64,000 nt of DNA from Hirschia litorea (GCF_042665075.1 NZ_JBHTBR010000005.1:868001-932000), one strand, 5' to 3'. Positions 27,226 to 35,679 are shown, counted from the first letter of the stretch. Numbers and translations are program-made. The notes: generated by a model not told the origin, from the sequence alone.

Positions 27226-27450
27226 TTGAATTATTCAGACAACAAAAACAACGTGAATTCCACTTTATCAACGGCAGAAAGAATAAACGAAATTGAAGCT
27301 GAGTGTCGTCTTCTTGATACCCGAATTGAGGCGCTCACCTATCAGGGAGAAGGAGATTTGGAGATTGCTTCTCTAAAACGACAACAATTCTTGCTAAAGG
27401 AAGAGATCGTTAGGCTGAAGGACAAATCGCTTCCCGATATTATCGCCTAA
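27226..27450 (+). CDS. DUF465-like small coiled-coil protein, TTG start
   Basis: 74 residues. The core RINEIEAECRLLDTRIEAL and LKRQQFLLKEEIVRLKD form a helical hairpin like DUF465/YdcH. The TTG start is supported by AAGGAGAG about eight bases upstream. Function unknown. It follows the barstar gene by 92 bases on the same strand. Confidence 0.65.
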   Translation: MNYSDNKNNVNSTLSTAERINEIEAECRLLDTRIEALTYQGEGDLEIASLKRQQFLLKEEIVRLKDKSLPDIIA

Positions 27451-27474
27451 TTGGTGAAAAATAAAATTGGCGTT

Positions 27475-28194
27475 TTAGGAGATATTGCTAATTTTCGCCT
27501 TACGCCGCATTTTTGTGGCGTACATAGCTTCATCAGCTCGGGCAATTTGTAGTTCTGCTGTTTCATCATGCTCCAATGATGTGACACCAAATGATGCATC
27601 AATGGAAAGCTCATTTCCTTCATATTGAATGCATATTTCTTTTATGGCGGTTGCGAGTTGGTTTGCTTTTTCTCTCGCTTGTGCCGGTGTGACACTGGTC
27701 AACACTGCGATAAATTCGTCTCCGCCTAACCGTCCAAGCAAATCAGACTCTCGTGTTTGTTGGACAAGAACATCAGCAACAGCGAGAAGAATTTTATCTC
27801 CAGCTGAATGTCCATACGTATCATTGATGGTTTTAAAGCCGTCTAAGTCGAAATAAATTATACTGGCGTCTAAGCCGTATCGTCTTGAAAATGCGACAAG
27901 TCTCGATAGTTCACGTACGAAAGCTCTTCGGTTGAAGAGGGGGACCAAAGCATCGTGATCCGCCATGCTTTCTGCCGTTTCAAGGGACTTTAAGAGGGCG
28001 TTATTTTTGTTTCTTAATTCTGATATCTCGCCAGTCATGGCACCAATTGCGGCGCGAACGGCGGGCGTTAATTCTGCTTCAGAAATGCCGAAAAGTTCGG
28101 TCGCTTTTTCAACGCCGATATCACCATTTTCATCAATATAGCGAGTGTTTCCGTCTTCCGAACGCCTCGCTGAAAAGATTGAGAGAAATTTCAT
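27475..28194 (-). CDS. diguanylate cyclase (GGDEF domain)
   Basis: 239 residues. An N-terminal helical part (about 1-80) leads into a GGDEF domain with substrate motif GGDEF at 157-161 and an inhibitory site RESD at 148-151, exactly five residues before it. It should make cyclic di-GMP from two GTP and be feedback-inhibited. No membrane segment or sensor domain is recognisable. A TTAACCAT octamer lies about 22 bases before its start. Cyclic di-GMP feeds the PopA-RcdA branch in related species. Confidence 0.93.
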   Translation of the reverse strand: MKFLSIFSARRSEDGNTRYIDENGDIGVEKATELFGISEAELTPAVRAAIGAMTGEISELRNKNNALLKSLETAESMADHDALVPLFNRRAFVRELSRLVAFSRRYGLDASIIYFDLDGFKTINDTYGHSAGDKILLAVADVLVQQTRESDLLGRLGGDEFIAVLTSVTPAQAREKANQLATAIKEICIQYEGNELSIDASFGVTSLEHDETAELQIARADEAMYATKMRRKAKISNIS

Positions 28195-28215
28195 AGCCTG
28201 TCCACAATTCTCATT

Positions 28216-28287
28216 ATGGTTAATTAATAACCGTTCACAGTTAGCGGGCGGTTAACAGCTTACATTGAAAGTTAACCTTTTGCTAAC
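28216..28287. promoter_or_regulatory. CtrA-like sites between the GGDEF gene and purE
   Basis: TTAACCAT occurs on the minus strand (28223-28216), facing the GGDEF gene. A near-consensus TTAA-N7-CTAA lies at 28272-28286, one base off TTAA-N7-TTAA. Both could be CtrA sites; AT-rich sequence makes chance hits possible. Confidence 0.35.
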
Positions 28288-28481
28288 TCTCTCCCTTGTT
28301 AGGGGAGGTAAAAGCGCAATTAATTTGTCAGATCGGTAATTTTTATGCCAGTTTCAAGACAATCTCATACTCTCTCTTGCCGCAAAGCGAACTATGCCTA
28401 TACTCCCGCGCTTTCTGTAGGTGTGTTGCTATCTCAAACGATACATTTACATTTATTGGACCCGCTGGGGAGGCATGTTTC

Positions 28482-28994
28482 ATGAGCAACGAAAATATGT
28501 TGTCAAATTCTGATCAACCATTGGTCGGTGTTGTCATGGGCAGCAGATCTGATTGGCCAACAATGAAATTAGCATCGGATTTACTTTCGCAAATGGGTAT
28601 TCCGCATGAAACCAAAGTTGTCTCCGCGCACCGCACACCGGATCGTTTGGTTGAGTATGCTAAGTCAGCTAAGTCACGAGGATTAAAGGTTATTATTGCT
28701 GGTGCGGGCGGTGCTGCGCATTTGCCGGGTATGATTGCTTCGATGACTATTGTGCCTGTACTCGGGGTTCCTGTGAAATCTAAAGCGCTTTCAGGCGTGG
28801 ATAGCTTGTATTCAATTGTGCAAATGCCGAAGGGAATTCCAGTAGGGACGCTTGCGATTGGTGATGCAGGAGCGGCAAATGCAGGGCTACTTGCAGCGGC
28901 GATAGTGGCTGGACATAGTGAAGACGTCGCGGAAAAATTAGAAGCTTTCCGTCAAGCGCAGACAGATGCTGTTGTAGAAACAGTTGAAGATTAA
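28482..28994 (+). CDS. purE: 5-(carboxyamino)imidazole ribonucleotide mutase PurE
   Basis: 170 residues from the ATG at 28482, with GGGGAGG eight bases upstream. PurE signatures are VGVVMGSRSDWPTMK, VSAHRTPDRL, IAGAGGAAHLPGMIAS and AIGDAGAANAGLLAA. It converts N5-CAIR to CAIR in purine synthesis. The longer frame to 28296 is not PurE-like. purK follows after 27 bases. Confidence 0.96.
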   Translation: MSNENMLSNSDQPLVGVVMGSRSDWPTMKLASDLLSQMGIPHETKVVSAHRTPDRLVEYAKSAKSRGLKVIIAGAGGAAHLPGMIASMTIVPVLGVPVKSKALSGVDSLYSIVQMPKGIPVGTLAIGDAGAANAGLLAAAIVAGHSEDVAEKLEAFRQAQTDAVVETVED

Positions 28995-29021
28995 TTAAAT
29001 AAAAAGAATAGGTTATTGCAG

Positions 29022-30092
29022 GTGAGCAAGATAGCGCCGGGCGGTGTCATTGGTATTTTAGGTGGTGGGCAGTTGGGGCGCATGCTTTCATTGGCTGCCG
29101 CTCGGATGGGGCTGGATGTCGTTATCTTTAATCCTAAGATTGATAGTTGTGCGGCGCGCGTAAGCGCGGATGAAATTATCGCTGAATATGATGATGTCGA
29201 CGCACTAAAAGAGTTTGCTCAAAAATGTGATGTCGTGACGTTTGAGTTTGAGAACATTCCAGCAGCAAGTTTGGATGTAATTGAGGCAGCTGGTACACCA
29301 GTTTATCCGCGCTCTAACGCGCTTGGATGTTCGCAGGACCGCTTGAAAGAAAAAGAGTTTTTGAACTCTATTGACATTAATCCCGCACCTTTTGCACGGA
29401 TAGATGGGCCAGAAGACATTCTTCCGGCATTAGAAAAACTAGGCGGCAAAGGTGTACTGAAGGCGCGTCGAGAAGGGTATGATGGGAAAGGCCAAGCGCG
29501 GCTTGATTTATCGTCAGACCCTATTGCTGCATGGGAAAAAATTGGAAAAGTTCCTGCTGTTCTTGAGGCATTTATTTCATTTGAACGTGAAATTTCCGTA
29601 CTGGTTGCGCGCAGTAGAGATGGTCAAATTGCATTGTATGACACACCTGAAAATGATCATGCAGGCGGCATATTAAAGTCTTCTACATTGCCAGCGAACG
29701 TGTCTGAGCAGACGAAGGAAGTTGCCGGGGATTTAGGGCGAAAATTAGCACAATCTCTTGATTATGTTGGTGTTTTAGCTTTGGAATTGTTTGTCCTTAA
29801 AGATGGTTCTTTGCTGGCGAATGAATTTGCGCCGCGCGTTCACAACACAGGCCATTGGACTGAGGATGCGTGCCTATTGGGGCAGTTTGAGCAACATATA
29901 CGCGCTGTGTGTGGTTGGCCTCTAGGGCCAACGCAGCGCTTTGTAGATATACGCATGGACAATCTATTGGGTGATAGTGATATCGCATTATGGGAGACGC
30001 GCGCTAAGGATGGCGAAGCGCCGCGCATATACGCTAAAAGAGGCGGTGGTGAAGGTCGTAAATTGGGTCACTCAAACAAGGTTTGGAGGTAA
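29022..30092 (+). CDS. purK: 5-(carboxyamino)imidazole ribonucleotide synthase PurK
   Basis: About 356 residues. ATP-grasp enzyme with GILGGGQLGRMLSLAAARMG at the start, GVLKARREGYDGKGQAR (ATP-binding lid) and NEFAPRVHNTGHWT with the metal-binding residues near the C-terminus. It makes N5-CAIR from AIR, ATP and bicarbonate for PurE. The GTG at 29022 (MSKIAPGG) is chosen with AGG ten bases upstream; a TTG two codons earlier is equally open. Confidence 0.95.
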   Translation: MSKIAPGGVIGILGGGQLGRMLSLAAARMGLDVVIFNPKIDSCAARVSADEIIAEYDDVDALKEFAQKCDVVTFEFENIPAASLDVIEAAGTPVYPRSNALGCSQDRLKEKEFLNSIDINPAPFARIDGPEDILPALEKLGGKGVLKARREGYDGKGQARLDLSSDPIAAWEKIGKVPAVLEAFISFEREISVLVARSRDGQIALYDTPENDHAGGILKSSTLPANVSEQTKEVAGDLGRKLAQSLDYVGVLALELFVLKDGSLLANEFAPRVHNTGHWTEDACLLGQFEQHIRAVCGWPLGPTQRFVDIRMDNLLGDSDIALWETRAKDGEAPRIYAKRGGGEGRKLGHSNKVWR

Positions 30093-30163
30093 TCTGCATA
30101 GCTCGTGCTAGGGGCGTGGTTATGCTCTGCATGCATAGAGGTGAGCAGGTGAATACTGTGTGT

Positions 30164-30709
30164 TTACCTAGTGGACGATGCCTGAACCTCTTTATACATG
30201 TAAGTGGTGGCTTCGTGCTTTTTTAAAGTGGGGTGGCGTGCAAAATTTGGTATTTCACCAACACGGTTAAAACCTAAACTTTCATACAAATGCTGCGCAT
30301 TACTGTTTTTCGCGGTATCTAAAGTAATGAGTGGTCTTTCGAGCTGCCTTGCTTTTTGCTCGAGTGCGACCATGAGTTTTCGTGCGATCCCTCGGCGGTG
30401 AAAATCGGGGCGGACAAGTAATTTTGAAACCTCACATCTATGGGTTTGGTTGGGTGGCATGGAGTGATCAAGCTGGACTGTGCCGACTAATTCTTCATTT
30501 ATGAAGGCTGCAAACAAAACACACTCACTCGCAACTAACGCTGGGCGCACTTTGTTGGTCCAAAAGCGCATGGCATCTTTTAAGGTAAAAGGTAGGACGA
30601 AACTGACACTTGCGCCGGAATGTACGCACGCATGTAAAACCTTACTCAAGCCGACAAGGTTTTCATCTAGCTGATCAGGTGAAAGTGTGCGGATATCAAG
30701 GGCGCTCAT
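30164..30709 (-). CDS. GNAT family N-acetyltransferase
   Basis: 181 residues. The acetyl-CoA binding region reads VSKLLVRPDFHRRGIARKLMVALEQKA, with the Q/RxxGxG/A pattern (RRGIAR), and LITLDTAKNSNAQHLYESLGF closes the fold. The acceptor is unknown. It lies nine bases downstream of the XRE-cupin regulator on the same strand, so the regulator probably controls it. Confidence 0.9.
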   Translation of the reverse strand: MSALDIRTLSPDQLDENLVGLSKVLHACVHSGASVSFVLPFTLKDAMRFWTNKVRPALVASECVLFAAFINEELVGTVQLDHSMPPNQTHRCEVSKLLVRPDFHRRGIARKLMVALEQKARQLERPLITLDTAKNSNAQHLYESLGFNRVGEIPNFARHPTLKKHEATTYMYKEVQASSTR

Positions 30710-30718
30710 GATAGGGGC

Positions 30719-31297
30719 TCAAAGGATAAAGAGGTGATAGTGGACAGGGGTTGGGCCGGTGTTTTCAAATGTAGAAGATCCGGTGAGGAGGTAGCGTAAG
30801 CAATCTCCATCTCTCAAATCATATACACAATGATCCAGCGTCATGCGTAAACTGCCGCTATGTAATATGAGATGATGTTCTATATTTAGGCGGAAAGGTT
30901 TTTCAAAACAGATATGCGTGTTGGGAGCAAGTTTTCCTTCAACGACTTCGCCTGATAGGTGGCCGTTGGGAGGGGATACAGATTTGCGAGTATAGCCTGT
31001 TTTTGTGTCATCCCAAATTTGTTGGTCTTTCGCTTTTACTAGCGGATCAAATTGAGTTTCGACCATCGCCATTAAGCGCGACATGGAAAGACCATATGCA
31101 CTGCATAACTTTCCAAGCACATTTGTTGTTGGGCTAACGTCACCTTTTTCTAAACGCGAAAGAGTGCCGCGACTAATGCCGCTACGTTCTGCGAGTTGAT
31201 CGAGGGAGTATTGGTTTTCTTGGCGCAGGCTTTTTAAGCGAAGCGCTAGAAGGGCATCATCAAATGGGTTTTCGTTTGTGTTGCAAGAATTGACCAT
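30719..31297 (-). CDS. XRE helix-turn-helix plus cupin regulator
   Basis: 192 residues. The N-terminal HTH (LRQENQYSLDQLAERSGISRGTLSRLEKGDVSP) is joined to a C-terminal cupin (about 115-190; HHLILHSGSLRMTLD ... YDLRDGDCLRYLLTGS). This layout is typical of regulators that sense a small ligand and control the neighbouring gene, here the GNAT. Overlapping inverted repeats cover the start codon and the 30 bases before it, suggesting autorepression. Confidence 0.9.
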   Translation of the reverse strand: MVNSCNTNENPFDDALLALRLKSLRQENQYSLDQLAERSGISRGTLSRLEKGDVSPTTNVLGKLCSAYGLSMSRLMAMVETQFDPLVKAKDQQIWDDTKTGYTRKSVSPPNGHLSGEVVEGKLAPNTHICFEKPFRLNIEHHLILHSGSLRMTLDHCVYDLRDGDCLRYLLTGSSTFENTGPTPVHYHLFIL

Positions 31298-31326
31298 ATT
31301 TGAGAAATATTCCCAAATATGGGAAT
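31295..31326. promoter_or_regulatory. nested inverted repeats at the XRE-cupin start, candidate operator
   Basis: Perfect arms CATATTTG (31295-31302) and CAAATATG (31314-31321) overlap a second perfect pair ATTCCC (31309-31314) and GGGAAT (31321-31326). The first arm includes the start codon itself. Confidence 0.5.
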
Positions 31327-31351
31327 GGTCAAGATGTTTGCTTGTCTGAGG

Positions 31352-32038
31352 TTATTTTCCCAGAGGACCAGATTTTGGCACAAACTTTAGAAGATCAAGG
31401 GGATCGGGAAGTTTGTCAGTGAAGTTTTTAACTTGCGCTTTTGCTTTTTCAAATTGCATCACATTTTCGATGCGATCATCCAGATATTCCCATGTGCTGT
31501 CATCATTCTCATCATCTGACGCAAGCCAATGAGAAATAGTGGAGGTAAGCACGCCGGAAAGAACAAGCCGTTTGGAGTACCAATTAGCATCTGTGGATTT
31601 ATCGCCTAAGGCGGACCAAATTGTATCCGCTGCATTCCAGATAATTTTGGGACCAAGGCCGGCGCGCCATGGCGCAGCAAGCGCATGAGATGCACGGCGT
31701 GCTGCTTCTTTGTTATCTGATAAATAGGAGATGCGGGCGCGTACACCTAGAGCAATGCGCTGCCGGATCTTTAATTGGGTAAGATCTGTGTTTTTTAAAA
31801 TATCGCGTGCGTGGTCATCTGCATTATCTGCCCATGCTTCAAGAAGAGAGGATATACCTTCTGGTGCCGCGAGGAGCACTTGGCCTTTGCTAATATTAAG
31901 CCGTTTTGCCGTGTTACGCAGGGTTTCGTCATTCCAACCTTCAAAGACGCTATCTTCCAAAATGCCATCAAGTAATTGGGCAAGAATCTTACGTGAAGGA
32001 GGAATATCAGTCGATTCAGTCGATTTTTGAGCGTTCAT
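31352..32038 (-). CDS. COQ9 family protein
   Basis: 228 residues with the COQ9 pattern: a TetR-like N-terminal helical part and a C-terminal lipid-binding half (LKIRQRIALGVRARISYLSD ... AADTIWSALGDKSTDANWYSKR ... LSGVLTSTISHWL). COQ9 proteins help the COQ7 hydroxylase present ubiquinone precursors. The gene is divergent from rpsU, the arrangement for which the family is named (rpsU-divergently transcribed protein). Confidence 0.9.
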   Translation of the reverse strand: MNAQKSTESTDIPPSRKILAQLLDGILEDSVFEGWNDETLRNTAKRLNISKGQVLLAAPEGISSLLEAWADNADDHARDILKNTDLTQLKIRQRIALGVRARISYLSDNKEAARRASHALAAPWRAGLGPKIIWNAADTIWSALGDKSTDANWYSKRLVLSGVLTSTISHWLASDDENDDSTWEYLDDRIENVMQFEKAKAQVKNFTDKLPDPLDLLKFVPKSGPLGK

Positions 32039-32142
32039 AGTGTAGACTCACGTCAAGAAGAGGTAGGCAGGCGCAATTCTTTGTGCTAAACGCCCACCTT
32101 CGGGCTGTCAAAGCCCAATCAGTTTAGCAAAGTTTGATGCGT

Positions 32143-32171
32143 TTGACGCCCCCTAATCGGCGCGACATATG
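32143..32171 (+). promoter_or_regulatory. possible rpsU promoter
   Basis: TTGACG (32143-32148) and CATATG (32166-32171) are 17 bases apart; the -35 is good, the -10 fair. RNA would start about 25 bases before the rpsU start. Confidence 0.45.
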
Positions 32172-32202
32172 TGTTATTTGGAAATCATCGGGAGATTGAA
32201 CC

Positions 32203-32415
32203 ATCGTTCAGATCGTCGTCCGCGACAACAATGTCGATCAGGCATTGAAAGCGCTAAAAAAGAAAATGCAACGTGAAGGCCTTTTTCGTGAAATGAAAAG
32301 CCGGAACCACTTTGAAAAGCCTTCTGAGAAAAAAGCTCGTGAAAAAGCTGAAGCTGTACGTCGTGCACGCAAGCTTGCTCGCAAACGCGCTCAGCGTGAA
32401 GGTCTTATCAAGTAA
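32203..32415 (+). CDS. rpsU: 30S ribosomal protein S21, apparent ATC start codon
   Basis: 70 residues: after the initiator comes VQIVVRDNNVDQALKALKKK, then GLFREMKSRNHFEKPSEKKA and a basic tail ending REGLIK, which is S21 from its second residue on. The codon before GTT-CAG is ATC (32203-32205), and a TGA stop in frame lies two codons further up, so no ATG, GTG or TTG can start the full protein; the first in-frame ATG is 21 codons downstream. GGGAG stands eight bases before the ATC, ideal spacing. I infer initiation at ATC. A sequencing error (ATC for ATG) is the alternative. Confidence 0.92.
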   Translation: MVQIVVRDNNVDQALKALKKKMQREGLFREMKSRNHFEKPSEKKAREKAEAVRRARKLARKRAQREGLIK

Positions 32416-32429
32416 GACAAAGCTTATTG

Positions 32430-32466
32430 AAATGACCCGTATGGATTTTCCTTTTAGGGTCATTTT
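32430..32466 (+). terminator. terminator after rpsU
   Basis: Perfect 9-base arms AAATGACCC and GGGTCATTT, followed by a short T/A run. An 18-base loop makes it moderately strong. Confidence 0.6.
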
Positions 32467-32520
32467 ATAGCTTTTACTTTGCATTTGATCCTAGCGGATT
32501 GATCTTCAAAGTTGCATTAG

Positions 32521-32552
32521 CCGCTCGGTTTTAGCCGTAGCGGTTTTTTGTT
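32521..32552 (+). terminator. hairpin with T tract before the isochorismatase-fold gene
   Basis: CCGCT (32521-32525) and AGCGG (32539-32543) with an inner CGG/CCG pair are followed by six Ts. It could be a second terminator for rpsU or an attenuator 16 bases upstream of the next start. Confidence 0.5.
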
Positions 32553-32567
32553 TTTCTGGAAAAAATC

Positions 32568-33128
32568 ATGCACATCACACCTCAATCCGCTTTGATCATC
32601 GTGGATGTTCAAAAAGCCATCGACCTACCTTATTGGGGTGTTCGGAATAATATCGATGCTGAAATGAAAATGCGCAGCATATTAGAGATGTGGCGCAATT
32701 TGGGGTATCCCATTTTCCACATTCAACATAATTCCAATGAGGAGGCATCCGGCTATAATCCGGCGCGTATTTCTCATGCGTTTAAAGACGAAACCGTCCC
32801 AATCAATGGGGAGGTAGTTATCGGTAAATCAGTACATAGTGCATTTGTCGGAACAGATTTAACCCAGCGGCTTCATCAATTGGCCGTAGATGAGATTTTT
32901 ATGTTCGGCGTAAAGACGAATAATTCCATCGAGACAAGTGTGCGTCATGGTGCAAATTTAGGGTTTGATATTCTTCTTATTGAAGATGCCTGCTTCACGC
33001 ATAATCAAAAAGATTGGAATGGCAAGTTGCGTTCGGCTGAGGATGTGCATGCGATGACGCTATCCAACCTTGAGGGTGAATATTGCCGTGTGGTGACGTC
33101 TAGCCAAGTCTTAAATGCACAGACTTAG
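32568..33128 (+). CDS. isochorismatase-fold protein with Ser in place of the catalytic Cys
   Basis: 186 residues of the cysteine-hydrolase (isochorismatase-like) family. D13 (IIVDVQKAI) and K87 (IGKSVHSAFVGTDL) are in the expected places, but the nucleophile position in GVKTNNSIETSVRHGANLGF is S120 rather than Cys. Without the thiol, amidase-type catalysis is not expected, although isochorismatase-type members do without it. Substrate unknown. Its last four bases overlap the convergent ABC permease gene. Confidence 0.85.
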   Translation: MHITPQSALIIVDVQKAIDLPYWGVRNNIDAEMKMRSILEMWRNLGYPIFHIQHNSNEEASGYNPARISHAFKDETVPINGEVVIGKSVHSAFVGTDLTQRLHQLAVDEIFMFGVKTNNSIETSVRHGANLGFDILLIEDACFTHNQKDWNGKLRSAEDVHAMTLSNLEGEYCRVVTSSQVLNAQT

Positions 33129-34588
33129 CTGGCTTTTTTGGCTGTGCTCTTCTTAAGGAAGTTTTTGATGTCTTTCATGCCTGTGCCATTAACGGCCCCT
33201 GCACGGTAGACGCGTACAGAGCACCATAATGCCAGCGTTGTGGCGATTAGCATGACAATGATATGGCCTGTTATCTCAAGCAGTGGCGGATCCAAGGGTG
33301 CGCGCAATATCATCAAAAAGGGCGTGAGGAAGGGCACCCAGCTCATCATGAATACAAAGCCAGAAGAGGGGTTTTGCAAAGCCATGATGACGATGAATAA
33401 AGGTGTTGTGAGCATCAATATGAGCGGCGTTGCTAAGGCTTGAGCTTCTTGGATAGTGTCACACAATGCACCCATGGCTAAGAATATCGCGCCATACATG
33501 AGATAGCCTGCCAAAAAGCCTAATAGGGCAGGAATAATAAGTTTGGGATCGAGCGCAGCGCGTGCAAATTCCCATGCGGCAGGGCTGAGAGCTTGGTCCA
33601 CATTCAAGCCAGCCCATAGCGCCATAAGCATCCAAGAGCCAAGCAGTGTCGCCGAGAGCATCAAGACGCCAAGTAACTTACCGGCGAGAAGGTCTGTCAC
33701 GCTAACGCTCGTAAGGAGGCTGTCGAATATTTTGTTAGAGCGTTCCTCAATCGTGCCTGTCAGCAAAAAGTTGACGACCGAAAAGATGAGTAGCCATAGC
33801 GATATTGCAATAATCGTTGCGGCAACAAAGGGGGCGCGGTCTGTGAGAGTGACCTCGCTGCTTTGATTGTCATTGATTTGGTTTGCGCCGGGTTTGCGTA
33901 CGAAAAGCGAAGGAATATCAGCGTCTGCTTCGCGAATTTGGGTGGCTGTAACACCCACTTCAGTGAAGAGTTCAAAGCGAGAAATGTATTTGAGAGCGCC
34001 TGTCGTTGCTTGGCGTAGTTCTGAGTTCACAATGTCGGGTGAGATGTAATCAACACTGGATATCTTTCCCACCTGATCGCGATTTACAATAATGGCGGCG
34101 AAAAGGGTTTGTTTGCCTTCAGGACCGTCAAGTGTCTGTCCTGACGAGAGGAGTGTCTCAACATGCTCTATGGACTTATCCTTCAGAGGGATTTCGTGGA
34201 AACGGATTGGAGAAGGACTAAGTGGGAAAGGCAAGTTGGCAGCTTTCAGCGCTTCTGCGGGAGAAGCACCTTCGGCATAGGCCTTTTCATACTTGCTGAT
34301 TATTTGGCGTTTTTCGGCAGGGGAGGAAGAGGATAAGGCCTGACGTAAAGCAATAAGTGTGTCGCTGCTTTGCCAACTTTCAAACTGCCATTTGAGTGCA
34401 TCCTGCACATCGGTTTGGCTATCAATGACGGTGTAGTAGCGTGCAGGTTGTGCTTTCATAATCATGCCGGGCACCAGTACACCAACGGCTAGGCCGATGG
34501 GTGTGAGGAGGAGGCCAAGCCAGAACCCCAGCGCAGACACATACCCTAGATATTCGCGGCGTGCGACAAGCCAGATAGAGCGGATCAT
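33125..34588 (-). CDS. ABC-2 type permease, NatB-like
   Basis: About 487 residues. One N-terminal helix (YVSALGFWLGLLLTPIGLAVG), a large extracytoplasmic domain (about 45-250), then five or six helices in the second half (PFVAATIIAISLWLLIFSVV ... LLGVLMLSATLLGSWMLMALW ... LALWCSVRVY). This is the NatB/ABC-2 layout of exporters of Na+ or unknown cargo. The start ATG at 34588 overlaps the stop of the ATPase gene (ATGA), indicating translational coupling. Confidence 0.87.
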   Translation of the reverse strand: MIRSIWLVARREYLGYVSALGFWLGLLLTPIGLAVGVLVPGMIMKAQPARYYTVIDSQTDVQDALKWQFESWQSSDTLIALRQALSSSSPAEKRQIISKYEKAYAEGASPAEALKAANLPFPLSPSPIRFHEIPLKDKSIEHVETLLSSGQTLDGPEGKQTLFAAIIVNRDQVGKISSVDYISPDIVNSELRQATTGALKYISRFELFTEVGVTATQIREADADIPSLFVRKPGANQINDNQSSEVTLTDRAPFVAATIIAISLWLLIFSVVNFLLTGTIEERSNKIFDSLLTSVSVTDLLAGKLLGVLMLSATLLGSWMLMALWAGLNVDQALSPAAWEFARAALDPKLIIPALLGFLAGYLMYGAIFLAMGALCDTIQEAQALATPLILMLTTPLFIVIMALQNPSSGFVFMMSWVPFLTPFLMILRAPLDPPLLEITGHIIVMLIATTLALWCSVRVYRAGAVNGTGMKDIKNFLKKSTAKKAS

Positions 34589-35568
34589 GTACATGTTTCC
34601 TTATCTGCAAGCTGAACGTCGCTGCATAATTCTTCTTTGTCGACGAGGGACACAAACACATCTCTCAATTTTGCGCGATGGGGCGTGAAAGAGGTGATGG
34701 GCGCGCCTGCTTCAATGGCGGCCCGCAATACATCTTGAGCGCGTTCGCCGTGAGAGAGGTCTATGCGCCAGTGGTGGCCAAGCTCGTCTGTTTTATCTGA
34801 GGATATTTGAAAGCGTGTTGTGCAAAGGGCAGCTTTTAAATCAAATGTACCTTCCGTGCTGATGTCAGCATGTTCGGGTATAAGGCTCATGGCTTCATCA
34901 ATAGTTCCGTCGAAACGCTTTTCGCCTTGTCCGATAATCACGAGGCGATCACAAAGGCTTTCAGCCTGTTCCATAATGTGCGTGGAAAAAATAACTGTCG
35001 CGCCGCGTGCATGTTCTTCACGAATAAGGGTTTCAAGGTCTTGCTGGTTGACGGGATCAAGGCCGGAAAAAGGTTCATCCAATATAATGAGGTCGGGTTG
35101 GTGAACCAGTGTGGACAGAATTTGTACCTTTTGGGCCATTCCTTTGGAGAGGTCACTAATTTTGGTTTTAAGGTGATCGCCTAAACCAAAACGGGTTAGC
35201 ATTTCATCTGCTCGCGTGAGTGATGCTTTGCGGTCCATTCCCTTTAAGCGTCCATAATAGGAGATGATCGCCCGTGCAGTCATTTTACGGTAAAGGCCGC
35301 GTTCTTCGGGGAGGAAGCCGACACGGCGTAAATTCACAAGATTTGGCTTTTCGCCAAATAGCAATGCTTCGCCCTCATCGGGAGAAATTACGCCAAGTGC
35401 CATACGCAAACTTGTTGATTTTCCAGCCCCATTAGGGCCAAGAAACCCAAGAATTTCACCTTTGCGCGCACTGAAGGATACATTTTTGACAGCAGCCTTT
35501 CCTTTGAAGAACTTGCTCGTATTCACAAGTTCTAAAGGTGATTGCAAAGGGGAGGTTGGCTGTGTCAT
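34585..35568 (-). CDS. ABC transporter ATP-binding protein, NatA-like
   Basis: 327 residues from the ATG at 35568. Walker A is GPNGAGKSTS, signature LSKGMAQKVQ, Walker B LIILDEPFSGLD and the H-loop FSTHIMEQ; a DUF4162-like extension follows (about 240-320). It powers the NatB-like permease encoded downstream. The longer frame to 35625 adds 19 residues without homologous character. Confidence 0.92.
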   Translation of the reverse strand: MTQPTSPLQSPLELVNTSKFFKGKAAVKNVSFSARKGEILGFLGPNGAGKSTSLRMALGVISPDEGEALLFGEKPNLVNLRRVGFLPEERGLYRKMTARAIISYYGRLKGMDRKASLTRADEMLTRFGLGDHLKTKISDLSKGMAQKVQILSTLVHQPDLIILDEPFSGLDPVNQQDLETLIREEHARGATVIFSTHIMEQAESLCDRLVIIGQGEKRFDGTIDEAMSLIPEHADISTEGTFDLKAALCTTRFQISSDKTDELGHHWRIDLSHGERAQDVLRAAIEAGAPITSFTPHRAKLRDVFVSLVDKEELCSDVQLADKETCT

Positions 35569-35586
35569 GTAAAATCCAAACAAATC

Positions 35587-35616
35587 GGCGCGTGTGATTG
35601 GATTCTCACACGCGCC
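35587..35616. other. perfect 10-base hairpin between tacA and the ABC operon
   Basis: Arms GGCGCGTGTG (35587-35596) and CACACGCGCC (35607-35616) with a 10-base loop. It lies 64 bases after the tacA stop on the minus strand and 19 bases before the ABC start. No T tract, so it may be a terminator aided by other factors, an mRNA 3' end stabiliser or an operator. Confidence 0.5.
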
Positions 35617-35679
35617 AAATATCACTTATATATACAAGCATTCAAGCATGAAGCTGGTGTTAAATTCCATGCTTTCTAG

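Noticed and set aside
28296..28481. Upstream extension of PurE
   Set aside because: Not PurE-like; a strong ribosome site precedes the ATG at 28482.
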